Assembly: GCA_004794785.1 (NCBI GenBank)
Contig: SJOL01006426.1
Coordinates: 261,156 to 325,155, forward strand
DNA: 64,000 nucleotides
Direction of reading: 5' to 3'
Origin: Opisthorchis felineus
Taxonomy: Eukaryota > Platyhelminthes > Trematoda > Opisthorchiida > Opisthorchiidae
Below the pieces are notes generated by a model. It was given only the letters and a program-made list of their open reading frames with translations, had not been told where the DNA came from and did not search any database. The position numbers and the translations under genes are program-made. Shown here piece by piece: positions 1 to 11,693 of this stretch. Numbering within the stretch: the stretch's first letter is position 1; each line of letters begins with the position of its first letter.

Positions 1-1289
1 GAAACGGCAGCTAGGACACAGAGATAAGCCAGGAAAAACAAGTACGATGCTGACATGAACTAGTGTAGATTGAATCATAGAAGGATCCCTCCCATAATCT
101 AAGAATGGCATCTGACATGGAACAGAAGTGTGAAGAACAGAAATTGCGCAAACGGACTGGGCTTGAAACACACCTCAGCAGCTGGAGCGTAAAGACATCC
201 AAAGTACTTGTGGGAAAACATATGTCGCGCTACCCGCCTCTTCTGCAACACTTTGTCCACTACTAAAACGTAGCACGGCATCATTTTTGTGTACTTTACA
301 TTGATGCCGAGTTACGAGGATAAACTACAAAGTAAGCTGTCACATGCTTAGGAATTACTGTGCGGAAAATGGCAATGGGATTTGTTAGCTTATGTGAAAG
401 TTAGGTTCTCATTGGATGTTCGACACAATTAGGACCACTGTGCTTTAAGTCAAGTTTCCATCCAAGCCTGACGAACAGAAGCATGGTGCTCAAACTCTTG
501 GATTACATTAGGATCTTCTGCAGCCAGATGTTTAGAAAACTTCAACAACCATCTTGAAATTGCAAAGGAACTATTGGGGGATTTGTTGTTCAAACTAGGC
601 TTACACAAAATGAATTTAGTCCAGGAACGTTTAACTAGTTGTTTCTTACCGTTAAATCAAACCTGGCGGCGCGTACCTTTTTCCGCACATCGTTCCTGTT
701 TTTGTGGTTAAGTGTGTCAAACCAATCCCAGTTTACAGTAAACAAACATCGTCAGTACTGTATTCCTTATATGTTGATATCAGGTCTACCTGGACCATTT
801 GCATATGTACACAGCCTCTGCTTGTTGAACGTAATCGCCTTTCGCATCAAACCACTTCGTCCAACAGTGGAAAGCCATTTTGGTGAAGTGGAGCGTGTTT
901 CACTGGCCACTATGACTAAAGGACACTGATGGATGCGACCATAAATTATTCATGCCCTGCTTCTGATTGTTTTTGCGCACCCGTATCCAAACTGCTAGGG
1001 ATCGTACGGACCATACCCTACCTGACATGGTTACTCACTGGTCAAACGGTAAACAATCATTAATCAAACCATTTGGAAGCACGTGACCCTTGGAAGCAAC
1101 GCTGTTAAGATAATTGAACTGACGGTCTCATACTGGTCGAGCAAAATGGTAGTTCGGCAAGTCAAGTAAATGCTTCACCCGACACCGAACACTACCAGTT
1201 ACCCTTCTGGTTTATATAAGATTATATTGATTCCTTACATGTTGTAGGTTGCACAAAATTTTCCATTTCAAATCAGAACACAAAGTCCG
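1..1289. other. Anonymous stretch, no gene recognised
   Basis: Short ORFs occur on both strands (for example minus-strand frames in the first 284 bases and a 96-codon plus frame at 639-929). None shows a recognisable domain, and overlapping frames are open with no preference for one strand. A GTAAGC donor-like site follows a short open frame near 329, but no matching acceptor is convincing. Confidence 0.5.
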
Positions 1290-1975
1290 GCTAACCTATG
1301 TTTTCGGTTGTCTACCCCGGCCAGAATCACGTTTGCTAGTTTGCGCCACTTGTGGCGTCAAAAAGGCATATCACTGGGTCTCAAGGGTCGCGTGTACCAG
1401 GCTACAGTAAGGGCTGTACTGCCGTATGGTTGCGAACCACGGCCCCCGCGGACAGATGATGTGAGGCGTCTTCAGGTTTTTGACCACTGATGTCTCAGAA
1501 GCGTTGCTAGTGTCGGATGACGTCAACCGATTAGAAAACGGGTAGTTGGTTGTGCATCAGGTAGTTCACTCGCGGAAAACACTCAGCATCATCAACTAAG
1601 GTGGCTCTGCCATGTGCTACGCATGCCGAAACGGTGTCTACCTAGACGAGTGTTGTTCTCTGTGCCTCCTTCAGAATGGCGAAAGCCGCTAAGTGGACAG
1701 CGCATTACTTGGTAGAAGGGTGTGAAAGAGATTATGAAGAGTTTGGATGTTGTTGGTACAGGATGGAGTCCCCGTGATGCCTTCTGCGCTTGGCTGGAGA
1801 CACCGCAAGAAAGGGAGGCTGATCGATGTCAGTAGTGGTTGTGTTGTCAGCTTCTTTCCAGATCGTTTTAGGGAGCGCTTGGAGGTGTAGGCACCTCAGA
1901 ATATTTGTGATAAGCCATTACCAGGTCTCCTCCCTCATTCATTCTTTTCTCTTCCATTCATTCTAAGGTTTGAGA
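1290..1975 (+). mobile_element. LINE (non-LTR retrotransposon) fragment, 3' end with decayed ORF2 C-terminus
   Basis: This is the C-terminal part of a non-LTR retrotransposon ORF2, downstream of the reverse transcriptase core. One frame reads from 1308 to about 1860. It carries the motif series [32 protein letters not shown], then CLRSVASVG, LRWLCHVLRMP, RRVLFSVPPSEWRK and SPRDAFCAWLETPQ. As I recall it, this order is typical of LINE C-termini in flatworm genomes. The frame has four stops (TGA 1488-1490, TGA 1518-1520, TAG 1713-1715, TAG 1833-1835) and no frameshift that I can see. The tail after 1860 includes GAGGTGTAGGCACCTC near 1883 and a pyrimidine-rich stretch to about 1975, which fits a LINE 3' UTR. 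The element is 5'-truncated, as dead LINE copies usually are. The clade (RTE, CR1 or other) cannot be settled from this piece. The element is inactive. Confidence 0.87.
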
Positions 1976-2164
1976 TATAATTAGACAATCTTTGTGGTTG
2001 TACGGCAGTGAAGTATCAATGTCAACACTGATGTTGCTACCTCTGATGATGATGCCGCAAATACAGCTGTAAAGTATAGAATGGAATTGTGATGCTTTGG
2101 TAAATTATGAAAAGATTTGGAAAGTTCAGTGAATATTTCATTCTGTAACTCATCCGCATTTTCT

Positions 2165-2400
2165 GTCAGCCTGTGCCAAAAATTCTAGGGGCACTGTACA
2201 GCTGTTTCATCCTTACTAGAAAGCATCGGTAGTGCACAACTCACGAGACTCCAAAGAGTCCTGAACCTGCAGCCCCCCGGATTGTAACTGAAGATCGAGC
2301 CATTCGGCCAAGAGCGACTGCTTAACAGTGTGATTAACTTAGATAGGATATAGCTTCACTTATCCTTCAGCCACGATACTCGCTTCACGTGGTCGGCTAC
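2165..2400 (-). repeat. SINE-like dispersed repeat, copy 1
   Basis: On the minus strand this copy has an A-box-like TTGGCCGAATGG segment, followed by a poor B-box-like GGTTCAGGACT and then TTTGGAGTCTCGTGAGTTGTGCACT. Downstream it has AACAGCTGTACAGTGCC. The same ordered landmarks recur in at least seven other places in the window. The tRNA-like promoter boxes suggest a Pol III SINE. About 100 bases of shared sequence precede the A box, however, so the family may be a composite or a SINE-like passenger. Confidence 0.65.
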
Positions 2401-2534
2401 TGACTGGCGCTTCAAATGACGGCTTCTGAGATGTAATTTACACTAATCTGGTGAAATTGTTCTTCCTCCTAACTATTTATGGATTGATGCTAGGTGAGGG
2501 GCTCTGATAATTTCCAATTGAGATTTCGACCTGT

Positions 2535-2795
2535 CATGGAAGCATATCTATGGTGAAAGGCGGAGAAGCAATGTACAGCTGCTTTATTCTTTTTGAGAAT
2601 CATCAACAGTGCTCATCCCACGAAACTCTAGGGAATTTCGAACCCACAACTTCCCGGATAGTAGTTCGAACACTTGACCGTTCTGCCACAAGCGAATGAT
2701 AAGCAGTGTGATTCGCTCGCACTCAGCCTAGATGTGGCGCCGCTCATCCTTCAAGCGCAGAAACCGCATCACGTGGGCAATTGTGAGGACTTCTC
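2535..2795 (-). repeat. SINE-like dispersed repeat, copy 2
   Basis: Same family and orientation as copy 1. On the minus strand the order is CACGTGATGCGG, TGAGCGGCGCCACATC, AATCACACTGCTTATCA, a degenerate A box (TGGCAGAACGGTC), a B box (TGGGTTCGAAATTCCC), the segment ending TCGTGGGATGAGCACTG, and AGCAGCTGTACATTGC. The copy looks near full length, about 250 bases. Confidence 0.7.
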
Positions 2796-2899
2796 TGATT
2801 GGAGGTCCCTCGGTCTTATGATTTGTTTCTCGCTCTGAGCTACTTGTAATTGGTTGGTATAAACAACTTTAGAAATTTTCAGTGGAGGTTTTTTCTGCA

Positions 2900-3045
2900 A
2901 GTGAAGCCAATCTGTATCGAAAAGGGGAGAACCACCGTACAGCTGTTTTGTATTTACTAGGAATCATTAACTTTCAGCGTCTCACAAGTCGTTTCACAAT
3001 ATGCCTCTCGGTATACACAGACTTCAATAACAGGACAAAATCTTT
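2900..3045. repeat. SINE-like repeat, fragmentary copies in both orientations
   Basis: Bases 2905-2995 match the 3' half of the family on the minus strand (AGCCAATCTGTATCG, ACCGTACAGCTGTTTTG, GGAATCATTAA). Right after it, ATGCCTCTCGGTATA and ACAGGACAAAATC (3030-3042) match the family's 3' end in plus orientation. A nearly identical ACAGGACGAAATC ends the copies at 16.9 and 22.9 kb. The stretch therefore looks like two broken copies joined tail to tail. Confidence 0.5.
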
Positions 3046-3109
3046 ATCAAAGATTTCCAAACCTGCACTACCAAGAAATTAGGGTTAGCTCAGAGGGAAG
3101 TACAATTCA

Positions 3110-3320
3110 TATGACGAGTGAACCTTCCATCACGGAAGTCAACATGTAGCCGTGTGATGTGGATCTCATGACCGAAGCGTGAGTGACACTACATCCTATC
3201 TAATTTCGAGTTGATCATGTATCTGAGCGCCCGCTCGTGACCGAACGATTTGGTCTTCGACTAATTGCCGGGAGGTCGCTGATTCGGGTCGCTTCGTGAG
3301 ATGTGCATTGCTGATCATTC
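3110..3320 (+). repeat. SINE-like dispersed repeat, copy 4
   Basis: Plus orientation. The landmarks run CCTTCCATCACGGAAG, GATGTGGATCTCATGACCGA, ACTACATCCTATCTAA, CGTGACCGAACGATTTGG (A-box position), TGCCGGGAGGTCGCTGATTCGGG (B-box position, degenerate) and TTCGTGAGATGTGCATTGCTG. The part 3' of this is missing. Confidence 0.65.
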
Positions 3321-6300
3321 AAATTAAGGAGTAACCAGCTGCACACTGCTTCTCGGCTCTTCCTCATGGATTATAAAGTTGTGGAACTGTTCTTTATAAC
3401 GTATGAAACAAGGGCATTGTCCAATTAGCTTGTATGTTGGGGACTGGGGTTGGTGGGTCAAAACAGTCTCGGGGCCCTCACCTGAATGTTTTGGTGACAA
3501 AGAAGAGTCAAATAACCAAATATTCATCGTCCCCGGCTGCTTCCTTCGCCCTTTGTGAACGACCTGGTAAATCATTCTGAACAATTCTGCCAGACTGGTC
3601 TGATGGTTAGTGTGCATCAGTTGAGCGGCATTCACACTGGTTAAGTGCTCAGTCCAGCTATCAAGTAGCTTAGTCCTTGCTCAGGAATTCTCTTGAATAG
3701 ACACCGACTTGTGCCACCCACGGAGTTTGCCGAGCACTGGTAAACAAACGGAAAGCCACCATGGATGACTCGCAGTCTACCATTGAGGTTGGCGTTGCAC
3801 AGTTTGAAGTCTGTACGGTTTTTCCTGTTCCGCGTGGAGTGACTGATGACAACGCAAACCCAAACAAGCTAATGTGACAATGCAGTATGTTTAAGTGGGG
3901 GTGTGTTTTCCAGTTGGACTGAGTAGCAACGTGCCTACTACCAAAGCCCAAGTTCAGCATTTCTAACAAAGTGTGGAAAGTTGGTGACTGATTGCAGTGG
4001 GAACAAAGTCTTATGAATTAGAATCACATCATTACCATTACGGACAACAAATACATACACTTGCCTGCCTCACAGCTGTATAGAAGAGTCCCGGTAAAAG
4101 ACCAAAAGAATAGAGAGAAATGAGGACTTATTTCAGAAAGCCCTATGTTCTCAGAGAAAACGGCCAGCAGCAAGGCGCCAGCACCCTCCAAAACCATTGA
4201 AATGCACACTTCCGTGATTTATGTTGGGACAGGCTGCCGTCATCATAATTGAGTCAAACCAGAATCACCCTTCGTTGCTGTTCGGCATCGGTTTCAGTGA
4301 CAGAAGGCAGGGAAGTTAATCACTCCATCCGCAGTGTACGTTCACATCCTTCGTATGTATAACTGAGGTATACTGGTGTATCAGTAAAATGTGTCAGAAT
4401 ATTTTAGGACGGGACACGTCCTCTGGGTCAAACGGTAGGTTTTGTTGTTTTCAACCCCGGCTTAGATAAGGCTTGAAGTAAGAACGGTTGCACGGTGAGG
4501 CTGTACTCAAACAGTACAACAAAATGGCAAGTAATAGAAACTGGAAAAATAATCAGTTGTCTCTTGTTGCTTTATCTTACAGTCTGGCTTCTGAAGCGTT
4601 AGCAGCAAGTGCGACTGTGTTGAATGCTTTGGAACCTTATTTTCCCAACTAACAACAAACAAAACCTGATTACATCCATCAAAACATGGGCGTAACCGGA
4701 TGATGTTGGCAGTGCCAGTAACGTTGGCTGTTTTCGTGTGCGATACCCAGACGATCGACAAAGCACATTGGCAGTGTGATGCTTCTTCCTTGTGGACAAG
4801 TTCGCTAATTCTTTAAACGGAAAGTTTATATCATCGGAGGGTATGAAGGAACCCTGAGAAGACATTGTATGTTAACGGTGGCTAGTGCAACAGCCTCATA
4901 TCCCCCATCGATAGATTTGTTGATTGCAGTATTCTGAGACTGCGCGTCAATTAAAGCACTTCACTTCGTAAATAATCCCGTCGAAATATCACGTGTTGCA
5001 AAAAACGTTATTCGTCTTGCTTTACGCTATTCGGGGTTCAACATTTCAGTTTATCTGAACCTGTTTTTTTGCGTATTTCTTACACCATTGCAATTTAGTG
5101 CTGTACTCTTTCCCTTGGAAAGCACATTCATGGATTCCAAAAGGCTTCTTCTTGGGAATGAACACAAAAGTAAGCCATCATCCCTATAGTCTCCAAGTAT
5201 TTAGGACAATTATAGTCGCACGTGAGTATATTCAGCATCTTCCTCATGCTTTTTCGAGAACAAAGAGAGAGTTTCCGGATTTTTGGACCTAATCCTAGCA
5301 GTTTCAAGACTCCTTGAGATATTCTGCTGATTCACTATTACTCGCCATATTTGAGCCTAATGAACATCCACCACTATTGTGACATGCTCCACTATTTTCA
5401 ATTTCTCGGACCACTGTTTTTCTGTCGGTGATGAAAATATCTTCCTCAACGTTACACGTCACAGCAACAGTGTGCCGTGTGACAGGTATCCCTCCAGACA
5501 GACTGCACATGGAGTAAATCTACTACTTTGTTCGACCGGCTTCAGTATACTTTTATATGCCAACTGGTGGTCGCAGTGATCATTAACTCAGCAGCAGCCA
5601 CAGGATTCCCCAAGCCCAGCGAAAATCGAAACTGCCCTCAGACGGTCAATTCACTTCTTTTAAACTTCTTAGGTGGCACAACGATGCATGGCGCATAATT
5701 CACCGAATGACAAAGCAGTAATCCGCACCAGCGCGCAGAATCATCCAGAATTAAGCTGTGTTCTAACAATCGCCGTCACAAACGAATCCACCGATTCAGT
5801 TAACCAGCGAACAACGAAAATAGGCACACCTGTATCACAAATGACACCTCAGTCATCTGGGGTAGGAGAGTGTGCCATTATCTGAATGAAGGTTAGGATG
5901 CATTTTTGACGGGTATCGTCTTATGATCACAATCGCAGTCGTGTTAACAGATCCTTATCGATCAGTGGCCGTCAGTGCGATCTATGGTCCTTATGGCAAG
6001 CTACATCAGCTACTTCGGGAAACAAAAAATTCCTGCTATACGGCTGTGGAGACTGTCTTCTAGAGATCGGTCAATAATGAACCATTATGACCCTCTTCAT
6101 CGAGTCGTTTAGTTACAGAAGACAATGCTGGGTTTTCAGGAACTTTGCGAACGCAAGGATGCCTTTGTTTTTAAAGCTGACTTCATTACTAATCGAAGCT
6201 TGCGACAGGATTGTTAGAGGAGACTTTTTATTAACGGGAATTTACTTATTCAGAATAGAGCTTTAACTTCAGTGTGAAAACACTTGTAATTCTGCGAAGC

Positions 6301-8960
6301 TTCACAAGAAAAACTTGAAGACAGTAATTCAATATTATTTTGGCTGTCTAACCTGGACGGTACCATCACTTTTGTGCCATTACACAAATATATCATGAGC
6401 TGATATCTGTGCACCGATTAGTCGGTCTCTTCGGAATGTGCCCAGCTTCTCATGGCATATTAGGCAATGCGGTTTGCGCTGTGCCGAATGTGCAGCCAAG
6501 AGAGCGAAGTGTTCAGTACTCAGTCTTTGTAGAAGGCAACTTCGTGCGGTAGAAAAGACCGTGCGTACTCAGCAACTTGCAGAACTTCGTTTTAAAGCCT
6601 GTCACAAAAACCAAGCCGTTCGCCACTTATGGGCGTCTTATGGTCCACACGTCCCCACACCCATGACTGCAAGCGTAGGCACACTCACCAGTCCTTCACT
6701 GTTTGCGTGGGTGTGACGAACGGAGAAAAAGCAGAACGGTCATGTTGCTATGACGAGGCCGCTGAGGTAACCCTTGGATTAGGTCGTGGATGTGTGGTAG
6801 CAGGCTCAAGGGCCTAACAAACCAGGGTGATCAAGCTGATTGTATATTCGGAGATACACGCACCCGCAATCTAGTGGTCAGTTTTCCATTTGACGATAAT
6901 TTTTTGCTTATCCAGGAAAAGAGCAATGGGCTAGATACAGGCATTTCTATCGACCTCACAGTTACCGACTAAATCAGGCCTATGGGCGGTGAAGCTTATT
7001 ACATGGGTAACACGCAGACACAAATGTGTAGCAGTTCCAGATCTTAGCACCCACACCACAGGACTGCTATCAACCCTACACTGAACAGAAGGGATCGTCG
7101 CTTCTGCGTACCTCGCAAATCAGTGAGTGAATGAGTGGTAAAAGAACCAGCTCCACCGTTATGTGCAGCTTGACTGTGGGAACACTGAAAGTGCTAGAAA
7201 CGATTCCACTTCAAACCATCTGCTTTCGTGATCCACCCTGAAGTGAAGGTCAGTAGTGATCCAGAATCCACTCTGAGGTAGAGATCGCGTACTCTCGGGT
7301 TATTATGTGCTGTGTGGCGCATCGAAGTTGTTGGTCGGCAAGGCTACTCGACAAAGTTCTTCAGATCATGGGCATTCACTAATAGATTGACAAATTCATC
7401 CAGTTTGGAGTTGTTGCATACTGTTGATCTAACACTGAGAATAAAGTCACCTACAGATTAATCAACCCCACCCCAATCATACAGAACTCCCTTGTCATCG
7501 ATTTTGGAGTTTAAAAGACGCCAAGCTGTCGGTCAAAATCAAGGGTTTTAGTAATTGCGTACGATTGATCCATCAATATGACCAAAAAAGTTTTTTAGCA
7601 AGGCTGCCTCCGCCAGGTGGAGTTTACCAAGCAAACTGACCGGGTGAACAATTCAATCCTGTACAAATGCAAAAATGCCAACAGGCCTAATGAGAAGTCT
7701 GATGAAACTGCACTGTACTCTGGCTAGGCGGTTTTCTCTGAATGTCGAGAGACCTCTGCGAAACGGACGTGGTCTAAAGAGCTTCGGTGAAACTGGAAGC
7801 GAACGAACGGCTAGAGCTACGATTGCTTTGATTGCGCAGCTTAGAGGTGTTAGGAAATATCGTTTACTTGGATGAAGAGCATGTTACAACTCTGAACGAC
7901 AGTAGGGGACGGTTTTAGATGAAGTAACATGTCGCAGTTACTGACGAGTCCTAAAAACGTTAACCGACCCTAATTGGTCCCGCTTTCCAGTTTCTTTCCC
8001 TATGATCCAGTTGGGAGCAACCTCCAGTTTCCTCTCATCCTACTTTTCCACATTTAGGCCTTGTCCGTGGTAAGCAACACAGAGAGACGGAAAAATACTG
8101 AAAGCCATGATAGCTAGGGCCAGAATATGTGCATCCACTTAACCTGCATAATGCCTTCATCGCCGTACCTGACGACAATGCTTATTGTTTCAGTAGTGCG
8201 GAAATGATTAATCTGGTGGGATCCCGAGGGCGCGTAATTAGTTCAGGTGGCTACCAATCGGAAACGTGGGAGAATCTGTAAATTTAGCATAAAACTATGA
8301 AATTATTGGCCTGGAGTTTAACCAGGTATATAGGTAAACCTTTTAATGTATAACACCATCAGAAGTGCCACATTCTCCTTTGTCCAAGGGATGGGTGTAC
8401 AATAAAACGATCACCCAGCGCACCAGTACCAACATGTAAGATACCTTATTGTGCTTTTCTTACTACATTTTTGGAATTTCAGTCTTACTTCATCCGTAAT
8501 CAAACGAAATCTTATCATTTGGATGCGATAAGACTTCACATGATTCCATATGACTTCTCACTTAAAATACGTATGTTTTGAAAAGTCATGAAGAGACTTT
8601 AACAGACCTAGGCTAGGAAGAGCAGAAGGCACTGCACAATCAGCCTATCACCGGTAATCTGCACCTAACGGGTTATGTGGGAGTTGGCAAGCAAAAGATT
8701 CCAGGTAGCGGATGAGGTCTATCTTCGAGCTCCATGTAGTTTATTAAAATGCTCCTGCACTTGATAGACTGAAAAGCTCCGAATGGCACACGGTCTAATG
8801 TTGGGCAGCTCACTGACTGGCATTTTTTTGATGAAATGATGGTTTCCTTCGCTTCTTTTTGGGGAGTAAGAAACGCTGGTGTTTCAGCTGTTAATTGAGT
8901 TCTGCAGTGCACTGAAACACTCGTCTTGTCTCCGTTTACTGCAAACATCTCACAAGGGGA
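3321..8960. other. Long interval without a supported gene
   Basis: ORFs up to about 100 codons occur, often open on both strands at once. Examples are 3324-3635 and 3670-3969 on minus, with a 58-codon plus frame at 3701-3877 opposite the latter. That plus frame has protein-like composition but matches nothing I recognise. Bases 6438-6716 hold a Cys- and Arg-rich plus frame of 92 codons, also unrecognised. A possible exon at 5099-5221 is listed separately. The rest looks like ordinary intergenic or intronic DNA. Confidence 0.45.
5099..5221 (+). CDS. Weak candidate internal exon
   Basis: A polypyrimidine run and CAATTTAG precede base 5099. The frame then stays open to GTGAGTAT at 5222, a strong donor. 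An alternative donor GTAAGC lies at 5170. The frame starts LYSFPWKAHSWIPKGFF and has no stop, but I recognise no domain. No neighbouring exon in compatible phase was found, so this may be chance. Real coding status depends on transcript data. Confidence 0.18.
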
Positions 8961-9215
8961 ATGAGTGTTCCAGCTTCTACTCCAACCATTTCGAAGAAGC
9001 TTAAGTCGGACAAGCCTAAGATCACGGCGAGCCATCCATCGGTAATCAGCATGGTGAAGGCAGCCATCAAAGCCTGACACCGCAGGGGTACGTCACCTCC
9101 GACCCTCAAGTAGTTCATCGCCGCCAACTACAAGGTTGATGTGGAGAAACTTGGCTCGCACATCCACCGCGGCATCTTTCATGCCGTCGAAAAACACCTA
9201 AAGACAATCTCCAGT
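8961..9215 (+). pseudogene. Histone H1 pseudogene (linker histone globular domain)
   Basis: The source gene would encode linker histone H1, which binds nucleosomes at the DNA entry and exit site. Reading from the ATG at 8961 gives a short Ser/Thr/Pro/Lys N-terminus (MSVPASTPTISKKLKSDKPK), then SHPSVISMVKAAIKA, and after two stops FIAANYKVDVEKL and HAVEKH. These are the hallmark segments of the H1 winged-helix globular domain, in order and in one frame. Stops lie at 9075-9077 (TGA) and 9111-9113 (TAG), and about one codon is missing near the first. After HAVEKHLK (about 9210) the similarity ends: the usual Gly/Ala/Ser loop and the Lys-rich C-terminal tail are absent. No intron interrupts the stretch and no poly(A) tail follows it. 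It could be a 3'-truncated retrocopy or a decayed member of a histone cluster, since histone genes often lack introns anyway. The opposite-strand ORF at 8673-9080 is a shadow. Confidence 0.86.
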
Positions 9216-10239
9216 AGCGTTTCCCTTAGTGATGCACATCACAACTGTCCGTATTCAGTTGCTGAATGGGCTCCATGGCGTGCGGATGGAAGGATGAATT
9301 CTTCGTTTAAAGTTTTGAAGTGTGAGTCCTCTCGAAATGGTACAATGTACACGGCTGGTGATTCCAAGCGAAAACTAACCAACTATGCAGTGGAATTCGC
9401 TTCCGTTCGACCATTACAGTTCAGTATAAAAATTTTACTTATCAAAAGATTAAATATGTGAAAATATCAAAAGTATCTAAGGTACGTTTGCGGCTGAATA
9501 TCCTCATACGATGAAATGAAGTGTCAAAAACCAACCTACCAGTTAAGATCTACTTTTTATTCCGGTCACGGATTTAACATACATCTAAGGCCAGTGCTGT
9601 ACAGCCAGATACAGTGAGAAAATTCGAGTGTGTAAATCACATCATCTGGACATTGATCTATCCAGACAATCTGACTACTTATGAATAGCCGAACGGTTTT
9701 ATCTAAGTGGTAGTCGATGCTCGCAAGGTCAAAGTGATTCCCAAACTTTCGGCCTGGAATGATTTCGGATGTTATTGGTAACAATACACTTTCCCTCTGA
9801 AAACCAATTGGCCACTAAAAGCAACTTGTTCCACCCGAAACCTTTTGGACAAGCGTAGACGTGTTAGTAACGTGACCTTATAGCTAGCAGACTCGAGCTG
9901 TCGACAACAGGATATCGCTACTTCGTTACCAGAGTTAAAATCATCTAAAGCGCTAATGATTAAACCAGCCAAATTTGGATCCTTGATTGCTGTCACGCAA
10001 ACACATGCCCGCTGATAAAATCTGATAATCCACGAAGTCGAAATTTGACGTGGGAATAAAATTATGGGGGCTGCAATTTTGAAAATATGAGAAATACTTT
10101 CTCGCAGTTACATTAACAATTATGACACAACGTAAAATCACTTGACAAGAAAAACATTTTTGAGAAATGAGTGTTGATATTATTTCCTTGCTGAATTATA
10201 CCCATAGATAATCAGAAATCCTCTTATAAATATGTACAT

Positions 10240-10377
10240 TTATATATATATATATTGGTTTTATGAGGAAACTGGTGAAGAAGAAATAGATGAAGTACAT
10301 GTGAGCTTTACCTGTAATTACGCATTTGTGAGCATGAGACTTATCCGAAACGCGGGATCTCAACAAGCCTGTTGGAA

Positions 10378-10405
<28 letters not shown>
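10240..10405. repeat. Two TA microsatellites bracketing a 120-base segment
   Basis: A (TA)n tract runs from 10240 to 10255 and a longer one from 10378 to 10405. The 122 bases between them are not repetitive. Ile-Tyr runs in the ORFs on both strands here are simply translations of TA repeats. Confidence 0.9.
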
Positions 10406-10408
<3 letters not shown>

Positions 10409-11660
10409 ACAGTAGGGTCCGTCTGTAGCAACTGCTTGTGACAATGGGATAACGGTTGTCACAGGAGAGGGTAGAAGGTGTTTCAACCTGTGATTAAAAT
10501 TTCTTATTGTTCCTTCCCGATGATTGTATCATTTTGCACAACTAGTGACATAGAGAGGTATCTGATTTTGCTGGTTTGCTAGGAAGGTGAGATGTTATTG
10601 TACTTGTTCCACAAAGAAGTGAGTGTGATAAAACCGACGGAAAGCGATGACCGTGGAGTTATGACCGGTTTACCGGCTTTACGTAATTCGAAACAGTGAT
10701 ACGTTTTCGCCATAATGAATACTAGTTGCTTAATTCATTTTAAATGTTACTTATAAGATTACTGTTGACTACTGTTTGGTGAATTAGCGAATTCGAGTAT
10801 GAGCGAGAACAATGGTGACGTGTGTCATTCATCGAATTCAGGCGTCAACTACTTTGCACTATAACCTTAATCCAACCTTAATTTTACAGCAACATCATTC
10901 TCTGGCGTGCGCATCTGCAAGTGCAGCTTCTCCATACTGACTGCTTTGACTCTGTCCCATCACTCTGCGTTATGATCAAGGCAGAATGAGTTCTTGTATA
11001 TATGGGACCAAAGGCAAGACAAAATAGTCTACACCTAACCATTTACCTGCATCTTCCATGCAACTGGAGAACTAATGAACATTTCATCAAAAAACATCTA
11101 AAGTCATTAACTGTTACAACATAACAACGCCCACTGCAGCTTATACTTTAAGTGTATACCCGGAGCTAATACATGAGTAGCCGTTCCAGACCGGTCGCAT
11201 AAGATGTTGCTGCAGAGAGGTTTGCGTTTTTTTGAGACATGTGGATGACTGTTATCAAAAGCCCATTGGTAGGAATAAGAAAACAGTTTTTTCTACAAAT
11301 CTAATCTCACTAATTTTCACGACTAGCTAATTACATTCGTCTGCATTTTTGCAATGCAGTCATACTTTGATGAGCAACATTTGGCCTAGATTATGCCGGT
11401 TTTCATCGGGTCACTGTCAGTATGTTTATTGACACTGACCAGACAGGCGGAGCTGACATCTGACGGTATGTGAGTGTCAATTAAACATCGGATCATTAGA
11501 AAAATTTCACGGAATCCCTCCACACTACACAAATCTCGCATCACTAGCTCATCCTCACATACGGGTAAAAACTGAGAAGGACATTCAAGAGGGATCATTA
11601 AGTGAAGCGAACCGGAAGAACTAGACCCCAGTTCAGACCCGAATCCGTGTAAGTTTCCCA

Positions 11661-11693
11661 TCTACTATCAAGCCGGTTTGGCTTGATAGTAGA
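11661..11693. repeat. Perfect 14-bp inverted repeat with 5-base loop
   Basis: TCTACTATCAAGCC is followed by GGTTT and then by the exact reverse complement GGCTTGATAGTAGA. The palindrome could fold as a DNA or RNA hairpin. There is no adjacent gene to which it could act as a terminator, and no T-run follows. Confidence 0.9.

Noticed and set aside
8673..9080. 135-codon minus-strand ORF
   Set aside because: It lies mostly antisense to the H1 pseudogene and its upstream side. The plus-strand H1 similarity explains the open frame.
10196..10486. ORFs with Ile-Tyr repeats on both strands
   Set aside because: They are translations of the TA microsatellites.
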